This document shows, one piece after another, positions 15,098 to 23,115 of a stretch of 64,000 nt of DNA. This stretch comes from DATMER01 sp031390755. GTDB lineage: Bacteria > Acidobacteriota > Thermoanaerobaculia > Multivoradales > UBA5704. The DNA lies in NCBI GenBank assembly GCA_031390755.1, contig JANMTS010000041.1, positions 1-64,000 of the forward strand. The letters are read 5' to 3'. Position 1 is the first letter of the stretch. Each line of letters begins with the position of its first letter. The position numbers and the translations under genes were made by a program. Below the pieces are notes generated by a model, which searched no databases, was not told the DNA's origin, and saw nothing but the letters and a program-made list of their open reading frames with translations.

Positions 15098-15172
15098 GGG
15101 CGGAGTATTGCAGACTCCGCGAGGCGGGAAAAGCGGGGCCCCCTCCCTGGGGAGGAGGCCCTTGGGGTCAGC

Positions 15173-17914
15173 TCAGTTGTTCCGGAAGTCGATCTCCCAG
15201 AAGACCAGCGTCCCGATGTCGCCCGAGGCCAGGTCGCGCACGCGCAGCTTCCACGCGCCGTTGGTGGCCTTGCCGGTGAACGCCGAGAGCGTCTGCGCCG
15301 GAGCCGTGAGGTCGGCATAGACCGTCCTGATGTTGTCGGTCGTGCCGCCCGTCCGGTTGTGGAGCAGGACGGTCGTGTTGTCCGGTCCGATCAGCGCCAC
15401 TTCGAGGTCGCCCTGATAGGTGTGGGTGATGTCGGCCCGCACCCGCAGGCTTACGATCGTGCCCGTGGCCGCGACGTTGATCGTGCTCGTGATGCCCGTC
15501 GTGTTGTTGTCGGGGATCGCCGTGCCCGGGCTCAGCGTGGAGTAGCCGTTGAAGGTCACCTTCCACGAATTGAGCGTGCCGACGTCTCCCGCGGCCAGGT
15601 CGCGGACGCGCAGCTTCCAGGCGCCCGAGGTGTTCTTGGTGTTGAACGCGGTCAGCACCTGCGCCGAGCGCGTGGTGATGTTGTAGGTGGTGTTGATGTT
15701 GTCGGTCGTGCCGCCGGTGCGGTTGTGGAGCAGGACGGTGGTGTTGTCCGGTCCGATCAGCGCCAGCTCCAGGTCGCCCTGGTAGGTGTGGGTGAGGCCC
15801 ACGTTGACGCTCACGCTGGTGATCGTCATGGAATTGGGCACGTTGATCGTGCTCGTGACGCCCGTGGTGTTGTTGTCCGGAACCGCGAGCGCCGGCGTGG
15901 ACGAGAACGTCAACACCTGGCTCGTGCCGCCGGAGCAGGCGCTGGTGGTCGCCGTGGCCTGGGCCGAGTTGCCCGACGCGCAGGCGCTCACCGCCTGGAC
16001 GACGTAGTAGTAGGCCGTGTTGCAGGTCAGGCCGGTGTTCGAGTACGACGTGGTGGCCGAGGTGCCGACCAGCGTGTACGGTCCGCCGCTCGTGCTCGAA
16101 CGCAGGATGTTGTACGAGGTCGCCCCCGCGGAGGCGCTCCACGACACGTTGATCTGGGTCTGGCCCGCGGCCGTGGCGGTCACGCCGGTCGGCGCGGCCG
16201 GCGGCGTGCAGCCTCCGCCCGTGGGCGCGGCGGCGGCGTAGACGTCCACCGAGTCGGTCGTGCCGCTGCTCTCGTTGCGGTTGTCGGTGAAGACGCCGAT
16301 CACCTGGGCGCCGAGCACGTCGAGGCCGTTGTAGTCGCCCCACTGGAACGTGTCCTCGATGTGCGGCGAGGTGACGCTGGTCGCGCGCACCGGCGCCGAC
16401 CAGGTGTTTCCGCCGTCCGTCGACTTGCTGTAGTAGATGTCGACGCTGGTCCGCGCCGCGTTCTGGCGCGTGTCGTAGTACATCACGTGGACCGTGCCGT
16501 CCGAGCCCACGCCGATCCAGGGATGGAAGCGGTCGACCGTGTTCGCGTCCGCGGTCTCGTGCGGCGTGCGCACCGTCCAGGTGGTGCCGTTGTCCGAGTA
16601 GGCGACCTGGATGCGGGCGTGGTTGTTGGCGGCGGTGCCGGATTCGGCCGCCGTGGTGTCGGTCCAGGCCGCATAGACGCGGTTGGCATAGGTGCCGCTC
16701 GACAGGTCGGCGTCGGCCGAGGCATAGATGAACGCGCGCCGCGTCTCCATGGCCGGGATCGCGAAGTCGTAGCCGTCCTGCGTGTTGACCACGGTCACTG
16801 CCGCGGCGAACGTGGCACCGCCGTCGGTGGACCGGCGCGACAGGATCGTCTTGCCGTCGGTCGCCGGCCAGAAGTAGTAGACGTTGCCGTTCTTGTCCGT
16901 TGCGAGGTCGCAGCCGATGCCCGACTGGGTCGTGCCCGACGACATCGTGAGCGGCGAGCTCCAGGTGTTGCCGAAGTCGGTCGAACGCGAGAACTTGAGC
17001 GTGTTGTTGTCGTGCCAGCAGAGGTAGACGTTGTCGCGGCGCGGCGACGTGCCGAACTTGTCGACGTGGATGAACTCCTTGTCGGACGTGCTCGCGGACG
17101 TCACCTCGCGGCGCGGATCGCCCGGGGTCAGCGTCTCCAGGTCGGTCCAGGTCGCGCCGCCGTCGCCGGAGCGATAGACCCAGACGTTGCACAAGCTGCC
17201 GCAGCCGCCGAGCGCGGCGGTGTAGGCCTTGGTGCCGTCGGACGACCAGTCCACCGTCGGATCGCAGCAGGTGCTGCCCAGCGGCAGCGCGGCCGACGCG
17301 GTCCAGGTGGTGCCGCCGTTCGTCGAATAGAACATCTTCTGGCCCGAGCCCGGGCCGTTCGCGCCGCCGATCACCTTGTTGCCGTCGAGCGGATGGATCT
17401 TCACCGCGGACTCCGCGCCGCCGGTCGGAGACGTCACGCGCACGTCGCCGCCGAGCGCCTTGTTGGCCTCCCACTCGACGTACGGTGTCGGCTGCTGATC
17501 CTTGAGCACGATGAAGTTGCCGTTGCGGCGGACGGCGCGCTTGTAGAGCAGGCCGTCGACCAGGAAGCCGCCGTGGCGCAGGAAGAAGATCTGCAGGGCG
17601 CTGCGCGGGTACTGCGGCTCGCCCGTGCGCGGCATGTCCGGGTTCTTGCGCCGCAGCTCCACGCGGAAGAAGACCGGGATCGGATCGACCTGCTGGCGCT
17701 CGTTCGGAGCGAGCAGGGCGAGATCCTTCGCGGTGAGCATGTAGTTGCGGTCGTCCCAGGGTCCGATCTGGGCCAGCGAGGCGTAGTCGACCCGGCTGTC
17801 GACGCCCTTGGCGGCTTCGACCCGGATCGCGACGGCCTGACCCTGGGCGTTCGCGGGCAGGGCGGCCGCCAGGGGCAGCATGAGAAGAATGAGGCAGAGC
17901 AATCGTTTCATCAC
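15173..17914 (-). CDS. Secreted BNR/sialidase-like protein with FN3 and two P domains
   Basis: This 913-residue protein has a clear signal peptide (MMKRLLCLILLMLPLAAALPANA). Residues about 140-560 form a BNR/sialidase-type propeller with repeated Asp-box sequences such as STNGGTTWT, SGDGGATWT and STDGGNTWS. One fibronectin-III domain follows (PPAAPTGVTATAAGQTQINV). Two proprotein-convertase P domains end the protein, each with YQGDLELALIGPDNTT and LRVRDLA motifs. Tandem P domains are common at the C-terminus of secreted adhesins and enzymes in this kind of genome. Sialidase catalytic residues are not evident, so I call it sialidase-like only. A 174-base, more AT-rich leader precedes it. Confidence 0.9.
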   Translation of the reverse strand: MMKRLLCLILLMLPLAAALPANAQGQAVAIRVEAAKGVDSRVDYASLAQIGPWDDRNYMLTAKDLALLAPNERQQVDPIPVFFRVELRRKNPDMPRTGEPQYPRSALQIFFLRHGGFLVDGLLYKRAVRRNGNFIVLKDQQPTPYVEWEANKALGGDVRVTSPTGGAESAVKIHPLDGNKVIGGANGPGSGQKMFYSTNGGTTWTASAALPLGSTCCDPTVDWSSDGTKAYTAALGGCGSLCNVWVYRSGDGGATWTDLETLTPGDPRREVTSASTSDKEFIHVDKFGTSPRRDNVYLCWHDNNTLKFSRSTDFGNTWSSPLTMSSGTTQSGIGCDLATDKNGNVYYFWPATDGKTILSRRSTDGGATFAAAVTVVNTQDGYDFAIPAMETRRAFIYASADADLSSGTYANRVYAAWTDTTAAESGTAANNHARIQVAYSDNGTTWTVRTPHETADANTVDRFHPWIGVGSDGTVHVMYYDTRQNAARTSVDIYYSKSTDGGNTWSAPVRATSVTSPHIEDTFQWGDYNGLDVLGAQVIGVFTDNRNESSGTTDSVDVYAAAAPTGGGCTPPAAPTGVTATAAGQTQINVSWSASAGATSYNILRSSTSGGPYTLVGTSATTSYSNTGLTCNTAYYYVVQAVSACASGNSAQATATTSACSGGTSQVLTFSSTPALAVPDNNTTGVTSTINVPNSMTITSVSVNVGLTHTYQGDLELALIGPDNTTVLLHNRTGGTTDNINTTYNITTRSAQVLTAFNTKNTSGAWKLRVRDLAAGDVGTLNSWKVTFNGYSTLSPGTAIPDNNTTGITSTINVAATGTIVSLRVRADITHTYQGDLEVALIGPDNTTVLLHNRTGGTTDNIRTVYADLTAPAQTLSAFTGKATNGAWKLRVRDLASGDIGTLVFWEIDFRNN

Positions 17915-18088
17915 TGGAGAATCTCCCTATTCAGGAATCCGACGATATTGCGCGTTGGCATCAGGCGCGAGGTGAGGCTGTTAGAAAGGTGGGTGCATCC
18001 GGAGGGCCAAAGCGAGCCTGTTTTTTCCGCGGATTTCAAGAAAGGGAGACAAATCTTAATAGCGCTTTCACCTGTCGTTAACGATTGT

Positions 18089-19303
18089 TTAATTTTGTCG
18101 TGCCGAGCCCCTTCCCGCGGCCCGGCCCGTCGCCCAGGCCCAGGCGAAGTTGTGGCCGCCGATGGGGCCGAACGCGTCGAGGATCTCACCGCAGAGAAAC
18201 AGCCCGGGGTGGAGCCGGCTCTCCATCGTGCGCGGGTCGACCTCGCCGAGCACGACGCCTCCGCCGGTGACCTCGGCCTTGGCATAGCCGCCGTCGCCGG
18301 TCCAGGGCAGGGGATAGCGGGTGAGCAGCTCGACCAGCCGACGGCGCTCCTCGCGGCGGAGCTGGGGGAGCGGGCGCGCTGGATCGACGCCGGCTTCGAA
18401 CAGGAGCCGCTCGGCGAGACGGTCGGGAAGGGCGCGCCGCAGCGGTGCGCCGACCGGTCCCGTGCCTTCGCGCAGGCGGCGGTCCCAATCGTCCGGCGCC
18501 GCGGGATCCCAGGCGACCTGAAGCGCCTGGGGAGGGCCGCCGGCCATCCGCGACCGCACCGCGAGATTGGACGCGTCCAGCACGGACGGCCCGCTGTAGC
18601 CGCGGTGGGTGAAAAGGAAGCCGCCGCGGGTCTCGAAGCGTCCGGCCCGCAGCGTCACGGTCAGGGACACTCCGGACAGGCCTGCGTGCGGGGCCGGATC
18701 GGCATGGAGCGGCGTCAGCGCCGGGTAGGTCTCCTGGATCGCGTGGCCGAGCCGCCGGGCGATCCGCAGCCCGGTCCCGTCGCTGCCGGTGCCCGGCAGA
18801 GAGAGGCCGCCCGTCGCCAGGATCACGGCGGAGGCCTGGATCATTCGATCGTTCTGAAGCTGGACGATCCAGCCGCCGTCGGCCGGCCGGACGTCCTCGA
18901 CCCGGGCCTCGAACACCGTCTCCACGCCGCGCCGGGCCGCCAGCCGGAGAAGGCCGTCGCGCACGTCCCGGGCCCGGTTGGAGGCGGGGAAGAGCTTGCC
19001 GGTCTCGGCCTCCAGGGCCAACGGAACGCCGACCTCCTCCTCGAAGAACCGCCGCTGCTCCGCGAGGGGCCAGGAGAGGAGCATCTTCCGCAGCGTGTTC
19101 GGGGACGAGTCGGTGACGAACCGGGCCGGCTCGAGCTCGGAAGGAAGGATGTTGCACCGCCCGCCGCCGCTCACCACGATCTTGCGCCCGCCGTCCGGGG
19201 TCCGTTCGAGGAGAAGCACCCGCCGCCCACCGGCCGCGGCGAAGAGGGCCGCCACCGTGCCCGCGGCTCCGGCGCCGATCACGACGATGGGAGGGAGGGT
19301 CAC
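18089..19303 (-). CDS. HI0933/YhiN-family flavoprotein
   Basis: This 404-residue NAD(P)/FAD-dependent oxidoreductase belongs to the HI0933 family. It has the N-terminal dinucleotide fold IVVIGAGAAGTVAALFAA, the family signature GRKIVVSGGGRCNI, ATGGLSLPGTGSDGTG, and a C-terminal second FAD contact with GEILDAFGPIGGHNFAWAW. The substrate is unknown; members are cytosolic. The length is normal. It runs alone between the secreted BNR gene and the HigA region. Confidence 0.93.
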   Translation of the reverse strand: MTLPPIVVIGAGAAGTVAALFAAAGGRRVLLLERTPDGGRKIVVSGGGRCNILPSELEPARFVTDSSPNTLRKMLLSWPLAEQRRFFEEEVGVPLALEAETGKLFPASNRARDVRDGLLRLAARRGVETVFEARVEDVRPADGGWIVQLQNDRMIQASAVILATGGLSLPGTGSDGTGLRIARRLGHAIQETYPALTPLHADPAPHAGLSGVSLTVTLRAGRFETRGGFLFTHRGYSGPSVLDASNLAVRSRMAGGPPQALQVAWDPAAPDDWDRRLREGTGPVGAPLRRALPDRLAERLLFEAGVDPARPLPQLRREERRRLVELLTRYPLPWTGDGGYAKAEVTGGGVVLGEVDPRTMESRLHPGLFLCGEILDAFGPIGGHNFAWAWATGRAAGRGSARQN

Positions 19304-19330
19304 TCGCTCCAGCTCACGCGGCTATCCTCT

Positions 19331-19370
19331 GCCTCACGCCTCACGCCTCACGCCTCACGCCTCACGCCTC
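19331..19370. repeat. 7-bp tandem repeat, about 5.7 copies
   Basis: The unit GCCTCAC repeats head to tail five full times plus GCCTC. It lies just beyond the stop codon of higA and before the flavoprotein start, so it is intergenic. Not a CRISPR: the unit is too short and has no spacers. Confidence 0.9.
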
Positions 19371-19379
19371 GGCCGAGCT

Positions 19380-19664
19380 TCAACTCGCCTTGAGTCTGGG
19401 AACGGCTTGAACGGGTCGATTCGTGGCGAGGTCGTAATTCGCCTGCAGGGTTGCCCAGAGCTCTGGAGTCGTCCCGAAAGCCTGGGAGAGGAGCCAGGCC
19501 ATGTTGGGAGTCACCCCCCGTTTGCCCCGCACGATCTCGTCGATCCGCTGGACGGGCACGCCCAGGTGGGACGCCAGGGCAGCCTGGGTCATTCCGAGGG
19601 GCTCGAGAAACTCCTCTTGAAGGATCTCGCCGGGATGAGTGGGGATTCGGTTTTCAGGCAGCAT
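19380..19664 (-). CDS. higA: HigA-type antitoxin
   Basis: This 94-residue helix-turn-helix antitoxin starts at the ATG giving MLPENRIPTHPGEIL; longer in-frame starts would overlap the toxin gene. The xre-type HTH MTQAALASHLGVPVQRIDEIVRG and the tail FGTTPELWATLQANYDL are diagnostic of the HigA addiction-module family. It lies 19 bases after higB, giving the usual toxin-first order of higBA. It should neutralise HigB and repress the shared promoter. Confidence 0.94.
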   Translation of the reverse strand: MLPENRIPTHPGEILQEEFLEPLGMTQAALASHLGVPVQRIDEIVRGKRGVTPNMAWLLSQAFGTTPELWATLQANYDLATNRPVQAVPRLKAS

Positions 19665-19683
19665 CAGGAGCTCCAGTCCGGTC

Positions 19684-19974
19684 TCAGTGGTAGTCGTCGA
19701 CGCGCACGTCATAGGCATCGCCGCCATCCCACCGGAAGATGATACGCCACTGTACGTTGACCCGGATGCTGTGGAGGCCGCTGAGGTTACCTCTCAACGG
19801 TTCCAGGCGGTTGCCCGGAGGAGTCGCCATGTCCTGAAGGTTCCGAGCGGCGTTGAGCACGTCGAGCTTCCTGAGAGCGGCACGAGCGACATCAGGAGGA
19901 AATCGTCTCATCGCCTCACTGGAGCGGGCGTGAAAGAGCGCTTCTGTCGCCCTGTCTCCGAATGACGCGATCAT
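19684..19974 (-). CDS. higB: HigB-type RelE-fold mRNA interferase toxin
   Basis: This 96-residue toxin has the HigB pattern: MIASFGDRATEALFHA at the start, RKLDVLNAARNLQDMATPPGNRL in the middle, and GLHSIRVNVQWRIIFRW at the C-terminus with the conserved Arg residues. It cleaves ribosome-bound mRNA in characterised members. It is intact and followed by higA, so the pair looks functional. Confidence 0.94.
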   Translation of the reverse strand: MIASFGDRATEALFHARSSEAMRRFPPDVARAALRKLDVLNAARNLQDMATPPGNRLEPLRGNLSGLHSIRVNVQWRIIFRWDGGDAYDVRVDDYH

Positions 19975-19998
19975 GTACCGCCTCTTTGTCGAGGGAGG

Positions 19999-20026
19999 AG
20001 GTTATCATTTCGCGTCAGAACGTCAA
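19999..20026 (-). promoter_or_regulatory. Candidate higBA promoter
   Basis: On the minus strand TTGACG (20026-20021) is followed after 16 bases by TAACCT (20004-19999). The -10 box lies about 25 bases before the higB ATG. The -35 is strong and the -10 weak, so this is a candidate only. Confidence 0.4.
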
Positions 20027-20064
20027 CAGAGAGTGCGCCTCATGGACCTGCTGACCGGCCGCCA

Positions 20065-21444
20065 TCATCGCAGGACGTCAAGCACCTGGCGCGGCGTCAC
20101 GATGCTCTCGGCGGCGATTCCGCGGGCCGGCGCTTTGAGCCACAAGGCTGGAACGACATCTCTCCCGGCGACGACCGGCAGGCGCTTCGCCTTGGCTTCG
20201 AGCTCTGCCAGAAGCCGGGCCGAGTCCTTGGGGGCCGCCCACTTGACCTCGCCGACCAGCACGCTTCTGCCGTCGAGGCTCTCCGCCACGAGATCGACCT
20301 CCAACGGTTGACGGTCGAGGCCCGGACCCCACCACCGGCCCGCCAGGCCCCAGCTCGTCCCGCCGGTCCGGAGGTGCGGCACGCTGGCGCGCGCCAGCTC
20401 CTTCCAGACGCCGCCGACGTGATGTCCCAACCGCTGTCCGATCTCGTCTTCCACCGCCGCCAGCTGCCCGGCTCCGAGGCGCGAGCGGTTGACCTCGACA
20501 TGCCGGAACCAGAAGCGCAGGAAGGGATCGGAGATCTTGTAGAGCGTGCGTTTGCTGCCCCGCGGCGCTTCCGCGAACGGCAGCTCGCGGGTGACGAGAT
20601 CCATGTCCTGCAATCTCTGAAGGGGCCGCGACAGCGCAGTCACCGGCTTGCCCAGCCGGGCCGCGATCTCGGAGATGCGATGGCATCCTTGACCGATGAG
20701 ACTGAGGATCGAGGCCGCCTGGGTGGTGTCGCGCATGTCGTCCAGCAGCAGGCGGGACGGCTCCTCGAAAAGCACGCCCAGGGGGCTGAGAACCAGCGAG
20801 CGGATGGCGGACATCAGATCCGGAAAGTCTCCGGCGAGCTCCCAGTAGCGCGGTGTGCCGCCCCAGACGGAGAACGCTTCGACGGCCAGCTCTGGAGTCC
20901 CGAGACCCAGCGCTTCCTCGATCCAGCCGGCAGGCAGGGGAGAGATCTTGAGGATTTCGCTGGCGCGGCCGAACAGCGGCGCCGAGCGGTCGAGGACGAG
21001 GCCCTGCATCATGCGCTGAGACGAGCCGCTCAGAAGGAGATGGATTCCGCGCTCGCTGTCCCGGTCGAGGCGCTTCTGGAGCAGGCTCGGAAGCTCCTGG
21101 GCGACCGCGACCAGCGAAGGAAACTCGTCGAGAGCCAGCACCGTCCCAGGCTGCGCCTCGCGCCACCAGCGCGCAAAGAGCGCCTCCCAGTCCGGATAGG
21201 TGACAGTCTCGAACCCCGGGAGGAGGCGGCCGATCTCCATCGCCAGGCTGGCCCTCTGGAGGCTCCCCTCGCGATCGTCCCCCACGTAGTAGACGGCCCG
21301 TGCCGGCGGCAGGATCTCTCTCAAGAGGCGTGACTTGCCGCAGCGCCTCCTTCCGTAGACCACCCCGAGCGAGCCTTCGGCGCGGCCGAGCAGCCGCCGG
21401 AAACGGGCGGCCTCTTCGTGGCGGTCGAGGAAGGGGAGCTTCAT
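20065..21444 (-). CDS. DUF234-type ATPase of the archaeal ATPase family
   Basis: This 459-residue protein starts at the ATG giving MKLPFLDRHEEAARF, preceded by GGAG-like sequence. It has Walker A VYGRRRCGKS (about 28-37), Walker B TVLALDEFPSL, and a winged-helix region (ISEIAARLGKPVTALSRPLQRL). A C-terminal DUF234 nuclease-like domain carries LVGEVKWA. This family is common near mobile or toxin-antitoxin genes and its function is poorly known. It sits next to higBA in the same direction but has its own promoter, described at 21474-21519. Confidence 0.9.
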   Translation of the reverse strand: MKLPFLDRHEEAARFRRLLGRAEGSLGVVYGRRRCGKSRLLREILPPARAVYYVGDDREGSLQRASLAMEIGRLLPGFETVTYPDWEALFARWWREAQPGTVLALDEFPSLVAVAQELPSLLQKRLDRDSERGIHLLLSGSSQRMMQGLVLDRSAPLFGRASEILKISPLPAGWIEEALGLGTPELAVEAFSVWGGTPRYWELAGDFPDLMSAIRSLVLSPLGVLFEEPSRLLLDDMRDTTQAASILSLIGQGCHRISEIAARLGKPVTALSRPLQRLQDMDLVTRELPFAEAPRGSKRTLYKISDPFLRFWFRHVEVNRSRLGAGQLAAVEDEIGQRLGHHVGGVWKELARASVPHLRTGGTSWGLAGRWWGPGLDRQPLEVDLVAESLDGRSVLVGEVKWAAPKDSARLLAELEAKAKRLPVVAGRDVVPALWLKAPARGIAAESIVTPRQVLDVLR

Positions 21445-21473
21445 GGCGGCGGGTCGACTCCGGTTTGGCTCGG

Positions 21474-21519
21474 AACTATGCAGCAGAAACATTATGTAGC
21501 TGGTGCATAGTTTTCTCAA
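21474..21519 (-). promoter_or_regulatory. Sigma70-type promoter with overlapping inverted-repeat operator
   Basis: On the minus strand TTGAGA (21519-21514), a 17-base spacer and CATAAT (21496-21491) form a good promoter for the DUF234 ATPase, about 47 bases before its ATG. A perfect 9-bp inverted repeat AACTATGCA / TGCATAGTT (21474-21482 and 21504-21512) straddles the -10 box, one arm lying in the spacer. That is the expected layout of a repressor site. The repressor is unknown. Confidence 0.65.
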
Positions 21520-21572
21520 GCCGGCGCCGCCGGGCTGGCCGGGAAGCCTGCCGGCCGCGTTCTTTCACGCCT

Positions 21573-22943
21573 TCACAGCGGCGCCAGCCGGGCCGTAAAG
21601 TGCCGCAGGCGCCGTGGCTCCTCGACGATCCGGAGGCCGCGGAGGCTCTCGCGGCGGCCGGCCACGAGCTCGGCGACCTCGATCAGGTAGTCCATGTGAC
21701 TCTGGGTGTAGACCCGGCGGGGGATGGCGAGGCGCAGTAGCTCGAGCGGAGCGAGGCGCTCCTCGCCGGTCCCGGGATCCTTGCCGCCGAACATCAGGGT
21801 TCCGATCTCGACGCCCCGCACGCCACCGTCCTCGAAGAAGGCGCAGGCCAGCGCCTGGGCCGGCAGCTCGCGCTTCGGGATGTGGGGGAGGAAGGCGCCC
21901 GCGTCGAGGTACACCGCGTGGCCGCCCGTGGGCCGCACGATGGGCAGGCCCGCGGCCCTCAGCCCCTCGCCCAGGTAGTGCGTCGACGCGGCCCGGTATC
22001 GCAGATAGTCCTCGTTCACCACCTCGGTCAGGCCCACCGCGATCGCCTCCAGATCGCGGCCGGCGAGCCCGCCGTAGGTGGGGAAGCCCTCGGTCAGGAT
22101 GAGCAGCTCCTCCTCCTGGCGCGCCAGGCGGTCGTCGTTGGCGGCGAGGAAGCCGCCGATGTTCGCGAGCCCGTCCTTCTTGGCGCTGAACGTGGCGCCG
22201 TCGGCCAGGGAGAAGACCTCGCGGGCGATCTCCTCGACCGAGCGGTCGCCCTGTCCCTCCTCCCGCGTCTTGATGAACCAGGCGTTCTCGGCGAAACGGC
22301 AGGCGTCGAGGAAGAACGGCACGCCGTGGCGCCGGCAGAGCCCGCTCGCCGCGCGCAGGTTGGCGAGCGAGGCCGGCTGCCCGCCGCCCGAGTTGTTCGT
22401 GATCGTGAGCATCACGCAGGCGATGCGCTCGCGCTCGGTCTGCAGCAGGCGCTCCAGGGCTTCGAGGTCGATGTTCCCCTTGAAGGGGCTCTCGTCCGAG
22501 GGGATGCGCGCCTCCGCAACGGGAATGTCCACGGCCCGGCCTCCGAGCGCCTCCACGTTGGCCCGCGTGGTGTCGAAGTGCGTGTTGTTGATCACCATCT
22601 TGCCGGCCACGCCGAGACAGGAGAAGAGGATCCGCTCCGCGGCCCGCCCCTGGTGGGTGGGGACGATGTGGCCGAAGCCGGTCAGCTCCTTCACCCGCGC
22701 CTCGAAGCGGAACCACGAGCGGCTCCCGGCGTACGACTCGTCGCCGCGCTGGAGCGCCGCCCACTGCTCGGCCGACATGGCGCCCGTGCCCGAATCCGTG
22801 AGCAGATCGATGAGGATGTCGTCCGCGGGGATGCGGAACAGGTTCCAGTCCGCCCGGCGGAGGATGTCGAGACGCTCCTCGCGGGTGGTCATGCGCAACG
22901 GCTCGACGGTCTTGATGCGGAACGGTTCGATGATGGTTCTCAC
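21573..22943 (-). CDS. tnaA: Tryptophanase (PLP-dependent beta-eliminating lyase)
   Basis: This 456-residue enzyme cleaves L-tryptophan to indole, pyruvate and ammonia in the cytosol. The start is set at a GTG giving (M)RTIIEPFRIKTVEPL. Family motifs are IDLLTDSGTGAMS, GDESYAGSRSW, VPTHQGRAAE, the PLP-binding Lys in FSAKKDGLANIGG and EGFPTYGGLAGRD. Two positions separate it from tyrosine phenol-lyase: GVRGVEIG has Ile where that enzyme has Arg, and RHFTARL has His where it has Phe. Both match tryptophanase. No tnaC leader or tnaB permease is visible nearby. Confidence 0.9.
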   Translation of the reverse strand: MRTIIEPFRIKTVEPLRMTTREERLDILRRADWNLFRIPADDILIDLLTDSGTGAMSAEQWAALQRGDESYAGSRSWFRFEARVKELTGFGHIVPTHQGRAAERILFSCLGVAGKMVINNTHFDTTRANVEALGGRAVDIPVAEARIPSDESPFKGNIDLEALERLLQTERERIACVMLTITNNSGGGQPASLANLRAASGLCRRHGVPFFLDACRFAENAWFIKTREEGQGDRSVEEIAREVFSLADGATFSAKKDGLANIGGFLAANDDRLARQEEELLILTEGFPTYGGLAGRDLEAIAVGLTEVVNEDYLRYRAASTHYLGEGLRAAGLPIVRPTGGHAVYLDAGAFLPHIPKRELPAQALACAFFEDGGVRGVEIGTLMFGGKDPGTGEERLAPLELLRLAIPRRVYTQSHMDYLIEVAELVAGRRESLRGLRIVEEPRRLRHFTARLAPL

Positions 22944-23115
22944 GCGGGCGAGCTTACTAGGCGAGCGCGCGGACCGGCCCACCCGCGGGGAGGGGTTGGC
23001 GAGCCACCCCGCCGGCCGGAAGGCGCCCGCCGTTTACATCCCTTACAAAGAACTTGCGCCGTTTTGACGACTGGCGGCGGGGCCTCCTTCTAGAGTCGGC
23101 GCGAGGGTCGTAACC

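Noticed and set aside
14591..19393. A 1600-codon open frame on the plus strand
   Set aside because: It is the antisense of the DinB/YfiT, BNR and flavoprotein genes and has Arg/Gly/Ala-rich, domain-free sequence, as expected for shadow frames in very GC-rich DNA.
21573..22943. Tyrosine phenol-lyase
   Set aside because: The two discriminating positions (Ile in VEIG, His in RHFTARL) match tryptophanase and not tyrosine phenol-lyase.
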